Source of the DNA: CBFHSF01 sp965661055 | Lineage (GTDB): Bacteria > Bacteroidota > Bacteroidia > Flavobacteriales > Schleiferiaceae | Reading direction: 5' to 3' | Length of the DNA stretch: 64,000 nt | Assembly: GCA_965661055.1 (NCBI GenBank) | Contig: CBFICS010000006.1 | Location: 79,438-143,437, forward strand | Part shown: one piece after another, positions 15,782 through 23,054 of the stretch | How the letters are laid out: each line of letters begins with the position of its first letter | Position numbering within the stretch: the stretch's first letter is position 1 | Program-made: the position numbers and the translations under genes | The notes under the pieces: model-generated | The model's input: only the letters and a program-made list of their open reading frames with translations | Told to the model about the DNA's origin: nothing | The model's database searches: none

Positions 15782-17866
15782 CTAAACGTCTTTGTTTATA
15801 GGGGTTTCAGACGATTCTTCATCAGATGAAATTGATGTAATCTCTTCTTTAGGTTTTGAAGGGTTATTCTCTACTTCTTCTTTCTTCTCCCACTTTCGAG
15901 GTCCAAAGATCCTTTCAAGGTCTTCTTTAAAAATCACTTCTTTCTCCAATAATCTCTCTGCCAATTCAGTAAGCTTATCCTTATTTTCTGCTAAAAGCTT
16001 TAGAGTTCTTTGATATTGGTTTTCAATAATTGAATGAATTTCTTCATCAATCATCTGTGCCGTTTTCTCAGAGTAAGGTTTAGAAAAATTGTATTCAGAC
16101 TGACCACTAGAATCATAGTAAGTAATGTTACCTATCTTCTCATTTAACCCATAAATAGTAACCATGGCTCTAGCTTGCTTGGTCACTTTTTCTAAGTCAC
16201 TTAAAGCCCCAGTAGAAATTTTACCAAACACCAATTCTTCAGCAGCTCTACCCCCTAGTGCGGCGGCCATTTCATCATGTAATTGTTCAGTATTGGTAAT
16301 CTGTCTTTCTTCTGGAAGATACCACGCAGCACCTAAAGACTTCCCTCTTGGCACAATGGTTACTTTTACTAAAGGTGACGCATGTTCTACCATCCAACTT
16401 ACTGTAGCATGTCCTGCTTCATGAAAAGCAATTACCTTTTTCTCTTCTGGGGTAATAATTTTCGACTTCTTCTCTAGTCCACCTACAATTCGGTCAACAG
16501 CATCTAAAAAATCTTGTTTATTAATCCCTTTTTTATTCTTTCTTGCAGCAACTAATGCTGCCTCATTACATACATTAGCAATATCTGCTCCTGAAAAACC
16601 AGGCGTTTGCTTTGCTAAAAACTCAATATCAAGGGTATCATCAAGTTTTAATGGCTTAACATGAACTTCAAAAATTTCTTTTCTTTCATTTAAGTCAGGT
16701 AGATCAACATAGACAATGCGGTCAAACCTACCCGCTCTTGTCAGTGCCCTATCTAAAATATCTGCTCGGTTGGTTGCAGCTATAACAATAACGTGTTGAT
16801 GCGTACCAAATCCGTCCATTTCAGTCAAGAGTTGATTTAGAGTATTCTCACGCTCATCATTGCCTCCACTGAAATTAGACTTACCTCTTGCACGCCCAAT
16901 GGCATCAATTTCATCGATGAAAATAATACAAGGAGACTTTTCTTTTGCCTGCTTGAACAAATCTCTTACCCTTGAAGCACCTACACCCACAAACATTTCA
17001 ACAAAATCTGAACCTGAAAGCGAAAAGAATGGAACTTTTGCTTCTCCAGCTACGGCCTTTGCCAAAAGGGTTTTTCCGGTTCCCGGAGGTCCTGAAAGCA
17101 AAACACCTCTAGGAATTTTTCCTCCAAGATCATTGTATTTTTTAGGGTTCTTTAAGAAGTCAACGATCTCTTGAATTTCTTCTTTCGCACCTTCTAATCC
17201 GGCTACATTGTCAAATGTAACTTTAACCTTAGACTCTTGATCGTATACTTGAGCCTTAGACTTTCCAATATTAAAAATCTGAGATCCTGCACCGCCTGCG
17301 CCACCGCTCATTCTTCTCATTATGAAAAGCCAAATGGCAATCATGATAATGAAAGGGAAAGTCCATGCAATGATTTCACCCCATTTATCAGTTTGTGTCT
17401 GATAGGTTACCTCAACCCTTCCATCTTGTTCTTTGGTAGCAGGATGCTCATCATAAAACTTCTCTAGACGTGTAGAGAAGGTTTCATTGGGCATTTCAAA
17501 AGAATAATGAGGACCTGGATTTAAACTTTCTCCAAACTTCGGTTTAGCAACATCTTTATACTTACTGTCATTTTTTAAAGCATCCTCGGTCAAGAATACT
17601 TGAACCTCCTTTTCATTGACAATATTTACCTTTTTCACCTCGCTGTTTTCTAGCATTTCAGTGAATTCAGAAAATCCAATAGGCTTAGATGTTGACTCCA
17701 TATTGCCCATTACGGTCATTCCCAAAAACAAAATGGCTAACGCAACATAAACCCAATAAAGGCTAAACTTCTTTTTTGGAGGAGGGTTATTCCCTTTTTT
17801 CTTACCCGAAAACTGATCTTTCAACTTGTTGAATTGGTTTTCGTTTTTATCGTTTTTATTTTCCAT
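15782..17866 (-). CDS. ftsH: ATP-dependent zinc metalloprotease FtsH
   Basis: A 694-residue membrane-anchored AAA+ protease. Transmembrane segments near residues 36-53 and 168-183 flank a periplasmic domain. The AAA module has Walker A GPPGTGKT (about 260-267), Walker B IIFIDEID and the SRH region ATNRADILDRALTRAGRFDR. The zinc site HEAGH is near residue 478, with the third ligand region ALGGRAAEELVFG...LSDLEK. It degrades membrane and regulatory proteins. The N-terminal tail is unusually Lys/Asn-rich and the C-terminus Glu/Ser-rich. It sits 12 bases after rsfS, whose promoter probably drives both. Confidence 0.97.
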   Translation of the reverse strand: MENKNDKNENQFNKLKDQFSGKKKGNNPPPKKKFSLYWVYVALAILFLGMTVMGNMESTSKPIGFSEFTEMLENSEVKKVNIVNEKEVQVFLTEDALKNDSKYKDVAKPKFGESLNPGPHYSFEMPNETFSTRLEKFYDEHPATKEQDGRVEVTYQTQTDKWGEIIAWTFPFIIMIAIWLFIMRRMSGGAGGAGSQIFNIGKSKAQVYDQESKVKVTFDNVAGLEGAKEEIQEIVDFLKNPKKYNDLGGKIPRGVLLSGPPGTGKTLLAKAVAGEAKVPFFSLSGSDFVEMFVGVGASRVRDLFKQAKEKSPCIIFIDEIDAIGRARGKSNFSGGNDERENTLNQLLTEMDGFGTHQHVIVIAATNRADILDRALTRAGRFDRIVYVDLPDLNERKEIFEVHVKPLKLDDTLDIEFLAKQTPGFSGADIANVCNEAALVAARKNKKGINKQDFLDAVDRIVGGLEKKSKIITPEEKKVIAFHEAGHATVSWMVEHASPLVKVTIVPRGKSLGAAWYLPEERQITNTEQLHDEMAAALGGRAAEELVFGKISTGALSDLEKVTKQARAMVTIYGLNEKIGNITYYDSSGQSEYNFSKPYSEKTAQMIDEEIHSIIENQYQRTLKLLAENKDKLTELAERLLEKEVIFKEDLERIFGPRKWEKKEEVENNPSKPKEEITSISSDEESSETPINKDV

Positions 17867-17878
17867 GCAAAATTAAAT

Positions 17879-18250
17879 TCAGTGGTTTGGGACGTTAAGT
17901 ACTTCCGCATCTCCCCATAGGCTTTCTAGGTCGTAAAACTGTCTGTTTTCACCATAGAAAACGTGGCCAACTGCGGTCACATAGTCCAATAAAACCCAAT
18001 TGCCTTCTGCAGCACCTTCGATGTGCCAAGGCTTGTCACCAAGATCTTCTCTTACTCTTTTCTCTACTGCTTCGCTAATAGAGTTTACCTGAGTACTAGA
18101 GGTTCCTGTTGAAATAACAAAAAAATCAGTTACAGAGTTTTCAATTTCTCTTAAATCTAAAACAGTGATATCTTGGGCTTTTAAATCCTCCATTCCTTCT
18201 ACCATCTTTTGGACTAAGTCAGGAAGGTTTTTTATTGTTTTTTTACTCAT
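17879..18250 (-). CDS. rsfS: Ribosomal silencing factor RsfS
   Basis: 123 residues from the ATG at 18250 (MSKKTIKNLPDL). The core shows the RsfS/DUF143 pattern: KAQDITVLDLREIENSVTDF, then FFVISTGTSSTQVNSI, PWHIEGAAEGNWVLLDY and VGHVFYGENRQFYDLESLWGDA. RsfS binds ribosomal protein uL14 and blocks subunit joining in slow growth. The longer frame starting at 18313 is rejected, because a well-formed promoter (18301-18275) lies inside it and its extra 21 residues are an unrelated hydrophobic stretch. Pairing with ftsH is common in Bacteroidota. Confidence 0.94.
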   Translation of the reverse strand: MSKKTIKNLPDLVQKMVEGMEDLKAQDITVLDLREIENSVTDFFVISTGTSSTQVNSISEAVEKRVREDLGDKPWHIEGAAEGNWVLLDYVTAVGHVFYGENRQFYDLESLWGDAEVLNVPNH

Positions 18251-18274
18251 TATCTTGTGTGGCTCAATATTCTT

Positions 18275-18301
18275 CAAAAATAGATAATTCAGAAGAAGCA
18301 A
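18275..18301 (-). promoter_or_regulatory. Promoter of rsfS-ftsH
   Basis: On the minus strand it reads TTG, 16 bases, then TATTTTTG, a full match to the Bacteroidota -33/-7 pattern. It would start RNA about 20 bases before the rsfS ATG at 18250, which decides that start. Confidence 0.7.
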
Positions 18302-18333
18302 TACACATGCCACACTAAGGATTTTAATTTTTT

Positions 18334-19065
18334 ATGACAGCTTTACAGAAAAGATGGAACATTCTTAAATTCAAAAGGTTAGAATCGACAAACACAACGG
18401 CTCTTGAATGGTTAAAGCGCAATCCTAACCTCAACCACTCTGTCATAGTGGCTCAATCACAAGAAAAAGGGAGAGGTCAGCGCGGGACACATTGGCAGGA
18501 TTCTGAAGGGAAGTCTCTATTAATGACTCTAGTGATTCAACCAAGTCAACGAAAGGTTGAAGATCGTTTTACCCTTTCCATGATTTTTTCACTAGCCATA
18601 CATAGAGCCCTTCAAGATTTTTCAATCTCTTCAGAGATAAAATGGCCAAATGATGTCATCATGAATAGAAAAAAGGTTGGAGGCATTCTCATTGAAACAG
18701 GCATTAGAGGAAATTTTATTTCTCATGCTCTTTTCGGACTTGGATTAAATCTTCAGAATCAACCCTTTGAAATTCCATATGCATCTTCGGTTGAAAAAGA
18801 GTCTGGCAAACTAATTACTGTTGATGATTTTTTAGAAAATCTTGAATTCGCCTTTAAAGCGCTTCAGCACAAAACCTTTGAAGAGCTAAAACCAATTTAC
18901 CTCAATCACTTAATAGGGTACAACGCAACAGAGACCTTTGAATCTCAAGGCTTGACCTTTGACGGTTCTATTGTAGACCTAGAAGAAACTGGAGAAATTT
19001 GGATCAAAAAAAATAGCGGAGAAAAACTCCGCTATTCGTTTAAAGAGGTGAAATTCATCTATTAG
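18334..19065 (+). CDS. birA: Biotin--[acetyl-CoA-carboxylase] ligase, HTH-less
   Basis: A 243-residue group I biotin protein ligase. It attaches biotin to the carrier protein of acetyl-CoA carboxylase. Motifs in order: RLESTNTTALEW (about 15-26), the biotinyl-AMP loop GRGQRGTHW (about 47-55), IKWPNDVIMNRKKVGGILIE (about 106-125) and the GLGLN region. There is no N-terminal winged helix, so it should not act as a DNA-binding repressor as E. coli BirA does. The C-terminal small domain is short but present. It is divergent from rsfS and overlaps the convergent SRPBCC gene by 4 bases. The accA in this window encodes a partner enzyme subunit. Confidence 0.93.
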   Translation: MTALQKRWNILKFKRLESTNTTALEWLKRNPNLNHSVIVAQSQEKGRGQRGTHWQDSEGKSLLMTLVIQPSQRKVEDRFTLSMIFSLAIHRALQDFSISSEIKWPNDVIMNRKKVGGILIETGIRGNFISHALFGLGLNLQNQPFEIPYASSVEKESGKLITVDDFLENLEFAFKALQHKTFEELKPIYLNHLIGYNATETFESQGLTFDGSIVDLEETGEIWIKKNSGEKLRYSFKEVKFIY

Positions 19066-19454
19066 TGAGACTTTAACTTATCCGTAAGTTTCCCTAAAAA
19101 GTTTTTCAAAGGTCTTTCAACCATCATTTTTAGCATCGGATTAAAATCTCCTTGAAAATTCAGTTGGGCATTGCTACCCGTTTCAGTTTCTTCAAAAGTA
19201 GCCTTTAGTGAAAAAGGAATTTTTTCTGAAGCAGAAATCAAGTTAATCTCTTTTCCTGGAACTAAATCAGCGACCTTAAGTTTTACATCAGGCATACCTT
19301 TAAGCCCAAAAACAAACCAGTCTTCGCCCGCTTCAAACTTGCCAATATCGTCTGGCATTAAATGAGAGAAGTTTGAGGGCACACTGAAGTAGTCAAACAA
19401 TTCTTGTGGCGATTTTTTCAAAGGAATTACGTCGCCTTCTATTTTTAAATTCAT
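19062..19454 (-). CDS. SRPBCC-family ligand-binding protein
   Basis: A 130-residue single-domain protein with the START/Bet v 1-like pattern: an N-terminal strand (MNLKIEGDVIPLKKSPQELF), a short helix carrying YFSVPSNFSHLMPDDI, successive strands (EAGEDWFVFGLKGMPDVKLK and so on) and a long amphipathic C-terminal helix (MLKMMVERPLKNFLGKLTDKL). Such proteins bind hydrophobic ligands; no specific ligand is visible. It follows pyrE with a 5-base gap and is probably co-transcribed, a neighbourhood I recall from other Flavobacteriales. There is no signal peptide, so it is cytoplasmic. Confidence 0.75.
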   Translation of the reverse strand: MNLKIEGDVIPLKKSPQELFDYFSVPSNFSHLMPDDIGKFEAGEDWFVFGLKGMPDVKLKVADLVPGKEINLISASEKIPFSLKATFEETETGSNAQLNFQGDFNPMLKMMVERPLKNFLGKLTDKLKSH

Positions 19455-19459
19455 AAGTT

Positions 19460-20101
19460 CTATTTATTCCATTGGTCAGGTGCTACTCTCCAATCTCCTA
19501 AAGTCTTAATGTCTTCATTAGAGACATAACCGGAAGATGCAGCCTGCTCAATTAACGTTTCATAATTACTCAAGGTAAACAATTCACAGTTTGCTGAAGA
19601 AAAATTATCGACAGAAACTGAAAATCCGTAGGTAAACAAAGCTGCCATTCCTACGACAGTAGCGTTGGCTTCTCTAAGAGCTGAAACAGCCTTTAAACTC
19701 GACCCTCCGGTACTGATAAGATCCTCGATAACAACCACTTTTGCATTTTCAGGAAGCTGGCCTTCAATTTGATTTTTTCGTCCGTGCGACTTGGCTTCTG
19801 GTCTTACGTAAACAAAAGGAAGATTCATGGCCTCCGCAACTAAAATTCCCATGGCAATGGCACCCGTAGCTACCCCAGCAATCACATCTGGCTTACCATA
19901 TTTCTCAGTAATTTCAGAAGCTAAAGACTCTGCTAAAAACTTTCTAACCTCCGGATAACTCAAGGTTAAACGGTTGTCACAATAAATGGGTGACTTCCAT
20001 CCGGAAGCCCAAGTAAATGGATCTTGAGGTTGAAGTTTTATTGCTTTAATTTGCAGTAATAATTCAGCCGTTTTTTTAGCGATATCAGTTTTTGCAATCA
20101 T
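19460..20101 (-). CDS. pyrE: Orotate phosphoribosyltransferase
   Basis: A 213-residue type I phosphoribosyltransferase that makes OMP from orotate and PRPP. The PRPP-binding motif VVVIEDLISTGGSS is near residues 122-135. FTWASGWKSPIYCDNR (about 29-44), VAGVATGAIAMG (about 78-89) and RPEAKSHGRKNQIEG (about 101-115, the catalytic loop) match PyrE. The start ATG (20101) fits the normal PyrE N-terminus (AKKTAELLLQIKAIKL). It overlaps the start codon of the divergent NUDIX gene by two bases (CATG), and its promoter lies within that gene. The mRNA is predicted to have almost no leader. Confidence 0.96.
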   Translation of the reverse strand: MIAKTDIAKKTAELLLQIKAIKLQPQDPFTWASGWKSPIYCDNRLTLSYPEVRKFLAESLASEITEKYGKPDVIAGVATGAIAMGILVAEAMNLPFVYVRPEAKSHGRKNQIEGQLPENAKVVVIEDLISTGGSSLKAVSALREANATVVGMAALFTYGFSVSVDNFSSANCELFTLSNYETLIEQAASSGYVSNEDIKTLGDWRVAPDQWNK

Positions 20102-20696
20102 GGTTCAAAGGTATAAAGTTTTCATCAATCAATCCTCCATTTTTTTCACTTCTGAAAACCTTTTTCAAGGGAAAAAAATTGAATTTAACCTCAATTCTAA
20201 GCAAGAATGCAATGACTTGTTTTCTAAACTTCAATCAGAAGAAACCCATTGCTATTACGGTTCAGAAAACCCAATTGAAGACTTTAATAAATTTAAAAGT
20301 CATTTTGTGACTATTGAAGCGGCTGGCGGGCTTGTCTACAATGACAAAAACCAAACCCTTTGGATTCACCGTCTTGGGATTTGGGATTTACCCAAAGGAA
20401 AAATTGAAGCCAACGAAAACGTAAAAGTCGCTGCCACTAGAGAAATTGAAGAAGAATGTGGAATTAGCGATCCTGTAATTATTGATGAGTTCGGCAAGTC
20501 CTTTCATATGTATCCCTTAAAGGGGAATGTGATTTTCAAAATCACCCATTGGTTTACTATGAAGTATAGCGGATCGGAAAAACTAACCCCTCAACTTGAA
20601 GAAGATATTACGGAAGTAAAATGGGTAGACTCAGATGACCTCAATCAAAAGATCAACTCAACCTACCCAAGTATTTCTGAATTGTTTAAACCCTAA
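20100..20696 (+). CDS. NUDIX hydrolase
   Basis: A 198-residue protein. An N-terminal domain of about 70 residues (YKVFINQSSIFFTSENLFQG) precedes the NUDIX fold. The NUDIX box is visible near 100-122 as GKIEANENVKVAATREIEEECGI, matching GX5EX7REUXEEXGU. The substrate is not evident; family members hydrolyse nucleoside diphosphates linked to another group. It is divergent from pyrE with overlapping start codons, and its 3' end overlaps convergent coaD by 11 bases. The N-terminal extension is typical of the Bacteroidota version paired with pyrE. Confidence 0.88.
   Translation: MVQRYKVFINQSSIFFTSENLFQGKKIEFNLNSKQECNDLFSKLQSEETHCYYGSENPIEDFNKFKSHFVTIEAAGGLVYNDKNQTLWIHRLGIWDLPKGKIEANENVKVAATREIEEECGISDPVIIDEFGKSFHMYPLKGNVIFKITHWFTMKYSGSEKLTPQLEEDITEVKWVDSDDLNQKINSTYPSISELFKP
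20106..20132 (-). promoter_or_regulatory. pyrE promoter inside the NUDIX reading frame
   Basis: On the minus strand: TTG (20132-20130), 16 bases, TACCTTTG (20113-20106), then four bases to the pyrE ATG. The same bases are codons 3-11 of the NUDIX gene. Consensus and spacing are complete, and RNA would start at or next to the ATG. Confidence 0.68.
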
Positions 20697-21141
20697 CAGA
20701 ATTGGGTACAAACAATGAATAATCTCCATTATTCTTTATCACATCTCTCACAATACTAGAGCTGATGTAGGCATACCTTGCACTGGTTAAAAAGAAAACG
20801 GTTTCTAGATCTGGTTGCATTTGGCGGTTTGCCTGGGCAATTGATTTTTCGAATTCAAAATCGGCAGGATTTCTAATCCCTCTTAACATAAATTCGGCGC
20901 CCGACTTTTTGGCAAAGTCTACTGTAAGACCTGAGTATGATACTACCTTAATTTTTGACTCTCCAGCAAAAGTATCAGCAATAAACTTCATTCTTTGTTC
21001 AAGAGAAAACATAGTAGATTTAGTAGCGTTTTGTCCAACGGCAATTAAAATCTTATCAAACAAAGGCATTGCCCTTTGAATAATATCTAAATGACCATTG
21101 GTAATGGGATCAAACGACCCAGGAAAAACAGCTACTTTCAT
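20686..21141 (-). CDS. coaD: Phosphopantetheine adenylyltransferase
   Basis: A 151-residue nucleotidyltransferase for the fourth step of CoA synthesis (4'-phosphopantetheine plus ATP to dephospho-CoA). N-terminal FPGSFDPITNGHLDII holds the T/HxGH-type site (NGH at about 15-17), RGIRNPADFEFE (about 88-99) is the substrate loop, and YISSSIVRDVIKNNGD is the C-terminal ISSTxIR-type motif. The length is typical. It follows ddl by 2 bases, so the two share a transcript. Its stop overlaps the convergent NUDIX gene by 11 bases. Confidence 0.96.
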   Translation of the reverse strand: MKVAVFPGSFDPITNGHLDIIQRAMPLFDKILIAVGQNATKSTMFSLEQRMKFIADTFAGESKIKVVSYSGLTVDFAKKSGAEFMLRGIRNPADFEFEKSIAQANRQMQPDLETVFFLTSARYAYISSSIVRDVIKNNGDYSLFVPNSVRV

Positions 21142-21143
21142 AC

Positions 21144-22130
21144 TTATTTATTTGATAAAGTTTCTTGAATTAGAAGATCAAAGAACTCTCCTAACTCCCA
21201 ACCCTTGTAGGCAACTTGTTTAGGCACAATACTTTCTTTTCCGAGACCAGGAACTGAGTTCACCTCAATTAAAAAGGGAATTCCTGATTCATCATCTAGA
21301 ATAAAATCTACCCTTGCCACCCCAGAAAGGTTTAAACTTTCATAGATAAAGAAAGATTCTCTCTCAATCTTAGTTATCAGTTTATCAGAGATTCTTGCCG
21401 GCGTAATTTCTTGAGATTTGCCTTGATACTTGGCTTCAAAATCAAAAAACTCATTATCTGAAACGATTTCAGTTACACCAAGAATAGTAATTTCTCCATT
21501 GATTCTTGCTACCCCACAAGCCAGCTCTTTTCCGACCACAGCCTTCTCAATAACCACCTGAAAGTCTTCCGAAAAAGCCTTTTCTATGGCTGGCATCATT
21601 TCAGATTCTTCCTTAACCTTAGAAATTCCAAAGCTAGACCCCGAACGATTGGGCTTTACAAAAACTGGCAAGCCTAAATGGTTAACAATTTCTTCAACAT
21701 TAATTTCTTCGCCTTTAGCCAAGTAGAAAGATTTTGCAATAGCAACGCCAAAGTGATTTAAAAGACTACTAGTCTCTGCCTTGTTAAAAGTCAATGCGCT
21801 TTCAAAATGTCTTGACGAAGTTTGCGGCACACCCATTAACTCTAAATAGGCTTGAATAAGACCATCTTCACCTGGAGTACCATGCACTGCATTAAAAACC
21901 ACATCAAAGGTTACTTTGCCATTATCACTATGAAAGCTGAAGTCATTTTTATCTATTGGATATTCATTTCCCTTGTAATCAACAACCCAGTTATCCTTGT
22001 TAATTACCACTTTAAAAGCTTCATATTTATCGAGCTTAGAAAGGGCGTCATAAACCGCCATTCCACTTTGAAGTGAAATTTCTTTTTCTGAGGAGTAACC
22101 TCCCATAAGCACGGCAACATTTGTGGTCAT
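21144..22130 (-). CDS. ddl: D-alanine--D-alanine ligase
   Basis: A 328-residue ATP-grasp ligase that makes D-Ala-D-Ala for peptidoglycan. VLMGGYSSEKEISLQSG (about 7-23) is the N-terminal signature. FNAVHGTPGEDGLIQAYLEL (about 77-96) matches the HG..GEDG motif, VFVKPNRSGSSFGISKV (about 151-167) is the ATP-grasp strand-loop, and FLIEVNSVPGL near the C-terminus is the magnesium-ligand NxxPG motif. It is head of an operon with coaD and divergent from the PASTA gene. Confidence 0.95.
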   Translation of the reverse strand: MTTNVAVLMGGYSSEKEISLQSGMAVYDALSKLDKYEAFKVVINKDNWVVDYKGNEYPIDKNDFSFHSDNGKVTFDVVFNAVHGTPGEDGLIQAYLELMGVPQTSSRHFESALTFNKAETSSLLNHFGVAIAKSFYLAKGEEINVEEIVNHLGLPVFVKPNRSGSSFGISKVKEESEMMPAIEKAFSEDFQVVIEKAVVGKELACGVARINGEITILGVTEIVSDNEFFDFEAKYQGKSQEITPARISDKLITKIERESFFIYESLNLSGVARVDFILDDESGIPFLIEVNSVPGLGKESIVPKQVAYKGWELGEFFDLLIQETLSNK

Positions 22131-22203
22131 AGAGTATATTTTTCTGCTAAATTAATCAATAAAATGGGTTAAAACTATGAGACGTACCACATAAATCTAT
22201 TGT

Positions 22204-22211
22204 TATATTTG
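22204..22211 (+). promoter_or_regulatory. -7 element for the PASTA-T9SS-rluD operon
   Basis: TATATTTG matches TAnnTTTG, 16 bases before the PASTA gene ATG. A -33 TTG at proper spacing is not clear. Confidence 0.5.
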
Positions 22212-22227
22212 TGCCAAACCTCCAAGA

Positions 22228-23049
22228 ATGAAATTAATAAGATTTATAAAAAGTAAAACCTTTATCTTAAACATTGCGCTCCTTTTAGTTTTAGGTGTCG
22301 CCATAGGGTACATTGTAGATTCTTATTTAGAATCGTACACCAAACATGCAAAGACTATTGTTGTGCCTAACCTTTCAGGACTTTCAATCGTTGAAGCTTC
22401 AGAAAGGTTAGATTCTTTAAAACTAGGCTATGAAGTTATTGATAGTTCTGAATTCAACCCAAAGGTTATTCCTGGAGGCATTGTAGATCAGTATCCAGAA
22501 AAATTAAGTTTGGTTAAAGAAGACCGAGAGATAAAACTAACGGTAAACCCATTAAGTCCAAGAAAAGTTACCATACCTGATTTTACAGATAGAACCAAAA
22601 GAAGGGCTATTTATGATTTAGAATCCATGGGGCTTCAAGTGGGTGAATTAATATACAAGCCCAACCTTGCCAAAGATGTAGTTTTAGATATACTTTACGA
22701 AGGAAAGACCGTTCAACCAGGTGAGTTGATTGCCAAAGGATCTACTATTGACTTGGTTTTAGGTCAAGGATTGAGCTATGAAAAAGTAGCTATTCCTTAT
22801 CTAATTGAACTTTCATTAGACGAAGCCAAAGAAAAGATTCTAAGCTCTTCTATGAATATTGGTGTTGTTCTTTACGACGATGACGTAATAGATTCTACCG
22901 CTGCTTTTGTTTACAAACAAAACCCAAGCCCTTCTAATTCTGGCAATGGGTACTTAGGAGGAGCTATTGATTTATGGCTTACCCAAAGTCAAAATAAAAT
23001 AAATCACGATACGTTATTTTATCGCGCACCTGCTGATTCTATAAAATAG
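22228..23049 (+). CDS. Membrane-anchored triple-PASTA protein
   Basis: A 273-residue protein. An N-terminal transmembrane segment (about 13-31) is followed by three PASTA-like repeats (about 46-112, 113-182 and 186-253). Each opens with a VxVPxL/IPDF-type strand and a helix (LSIVEASERLDSL, RRAIYDLESMGLQV, LDEAKEKILSS), then a glycine-centred turn and a QxP/VxP-style end. PASTA domains usually bind peptidoglycan stem peptides or beta-lactam-like moieties, mostly as parts of PBPs and Ser/Thr kinases. Neither catalytic domain is here. It is next to ddl and in front of a T9SS cargo gene and rluD, a neighbourhood known in Bacteroidota. The role is probably envelope-related. Confidence 0.85.
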   Translation: MKLIRFIKSKTFILNIALLLVLGVAIGYIVDSYLESYTKHAKTIVVPNLSGLSIVEASERLDSLKLGYEVIDSSEFNPKVIPGGIVDQYPEKLSLVKEDREIKLTVNPLSPRKVTIPDFTDRTKRRAIYDLESMGLQVGELIYKPNLAKDVVLDILYEGKTVQPGELIAKGSTIDLVLGQGLSYEKVAIPYLIELSLDEAKEKILSSSMNIGVVLYDDDVIDSTAAFVYKQNPSPSNSGNGYLGGAIDLWLTQSQNKINHDTLFYRAPADSIK

Positions 23050-23054
23050 AAATA

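Noticed and set aside
18251..18313. N-terminal extension of rsfS
   Set aside because: A complete promoter lies inside it and the added residues do not resemble RsfS.
18257..18315. Inverted repeat GTGTGGC...GCCACAC upstream of birA as a BirA operator
   Set aside because: The arms are only 7 bases and 45 bases apart, and this BirA has no DNA-binding domain.
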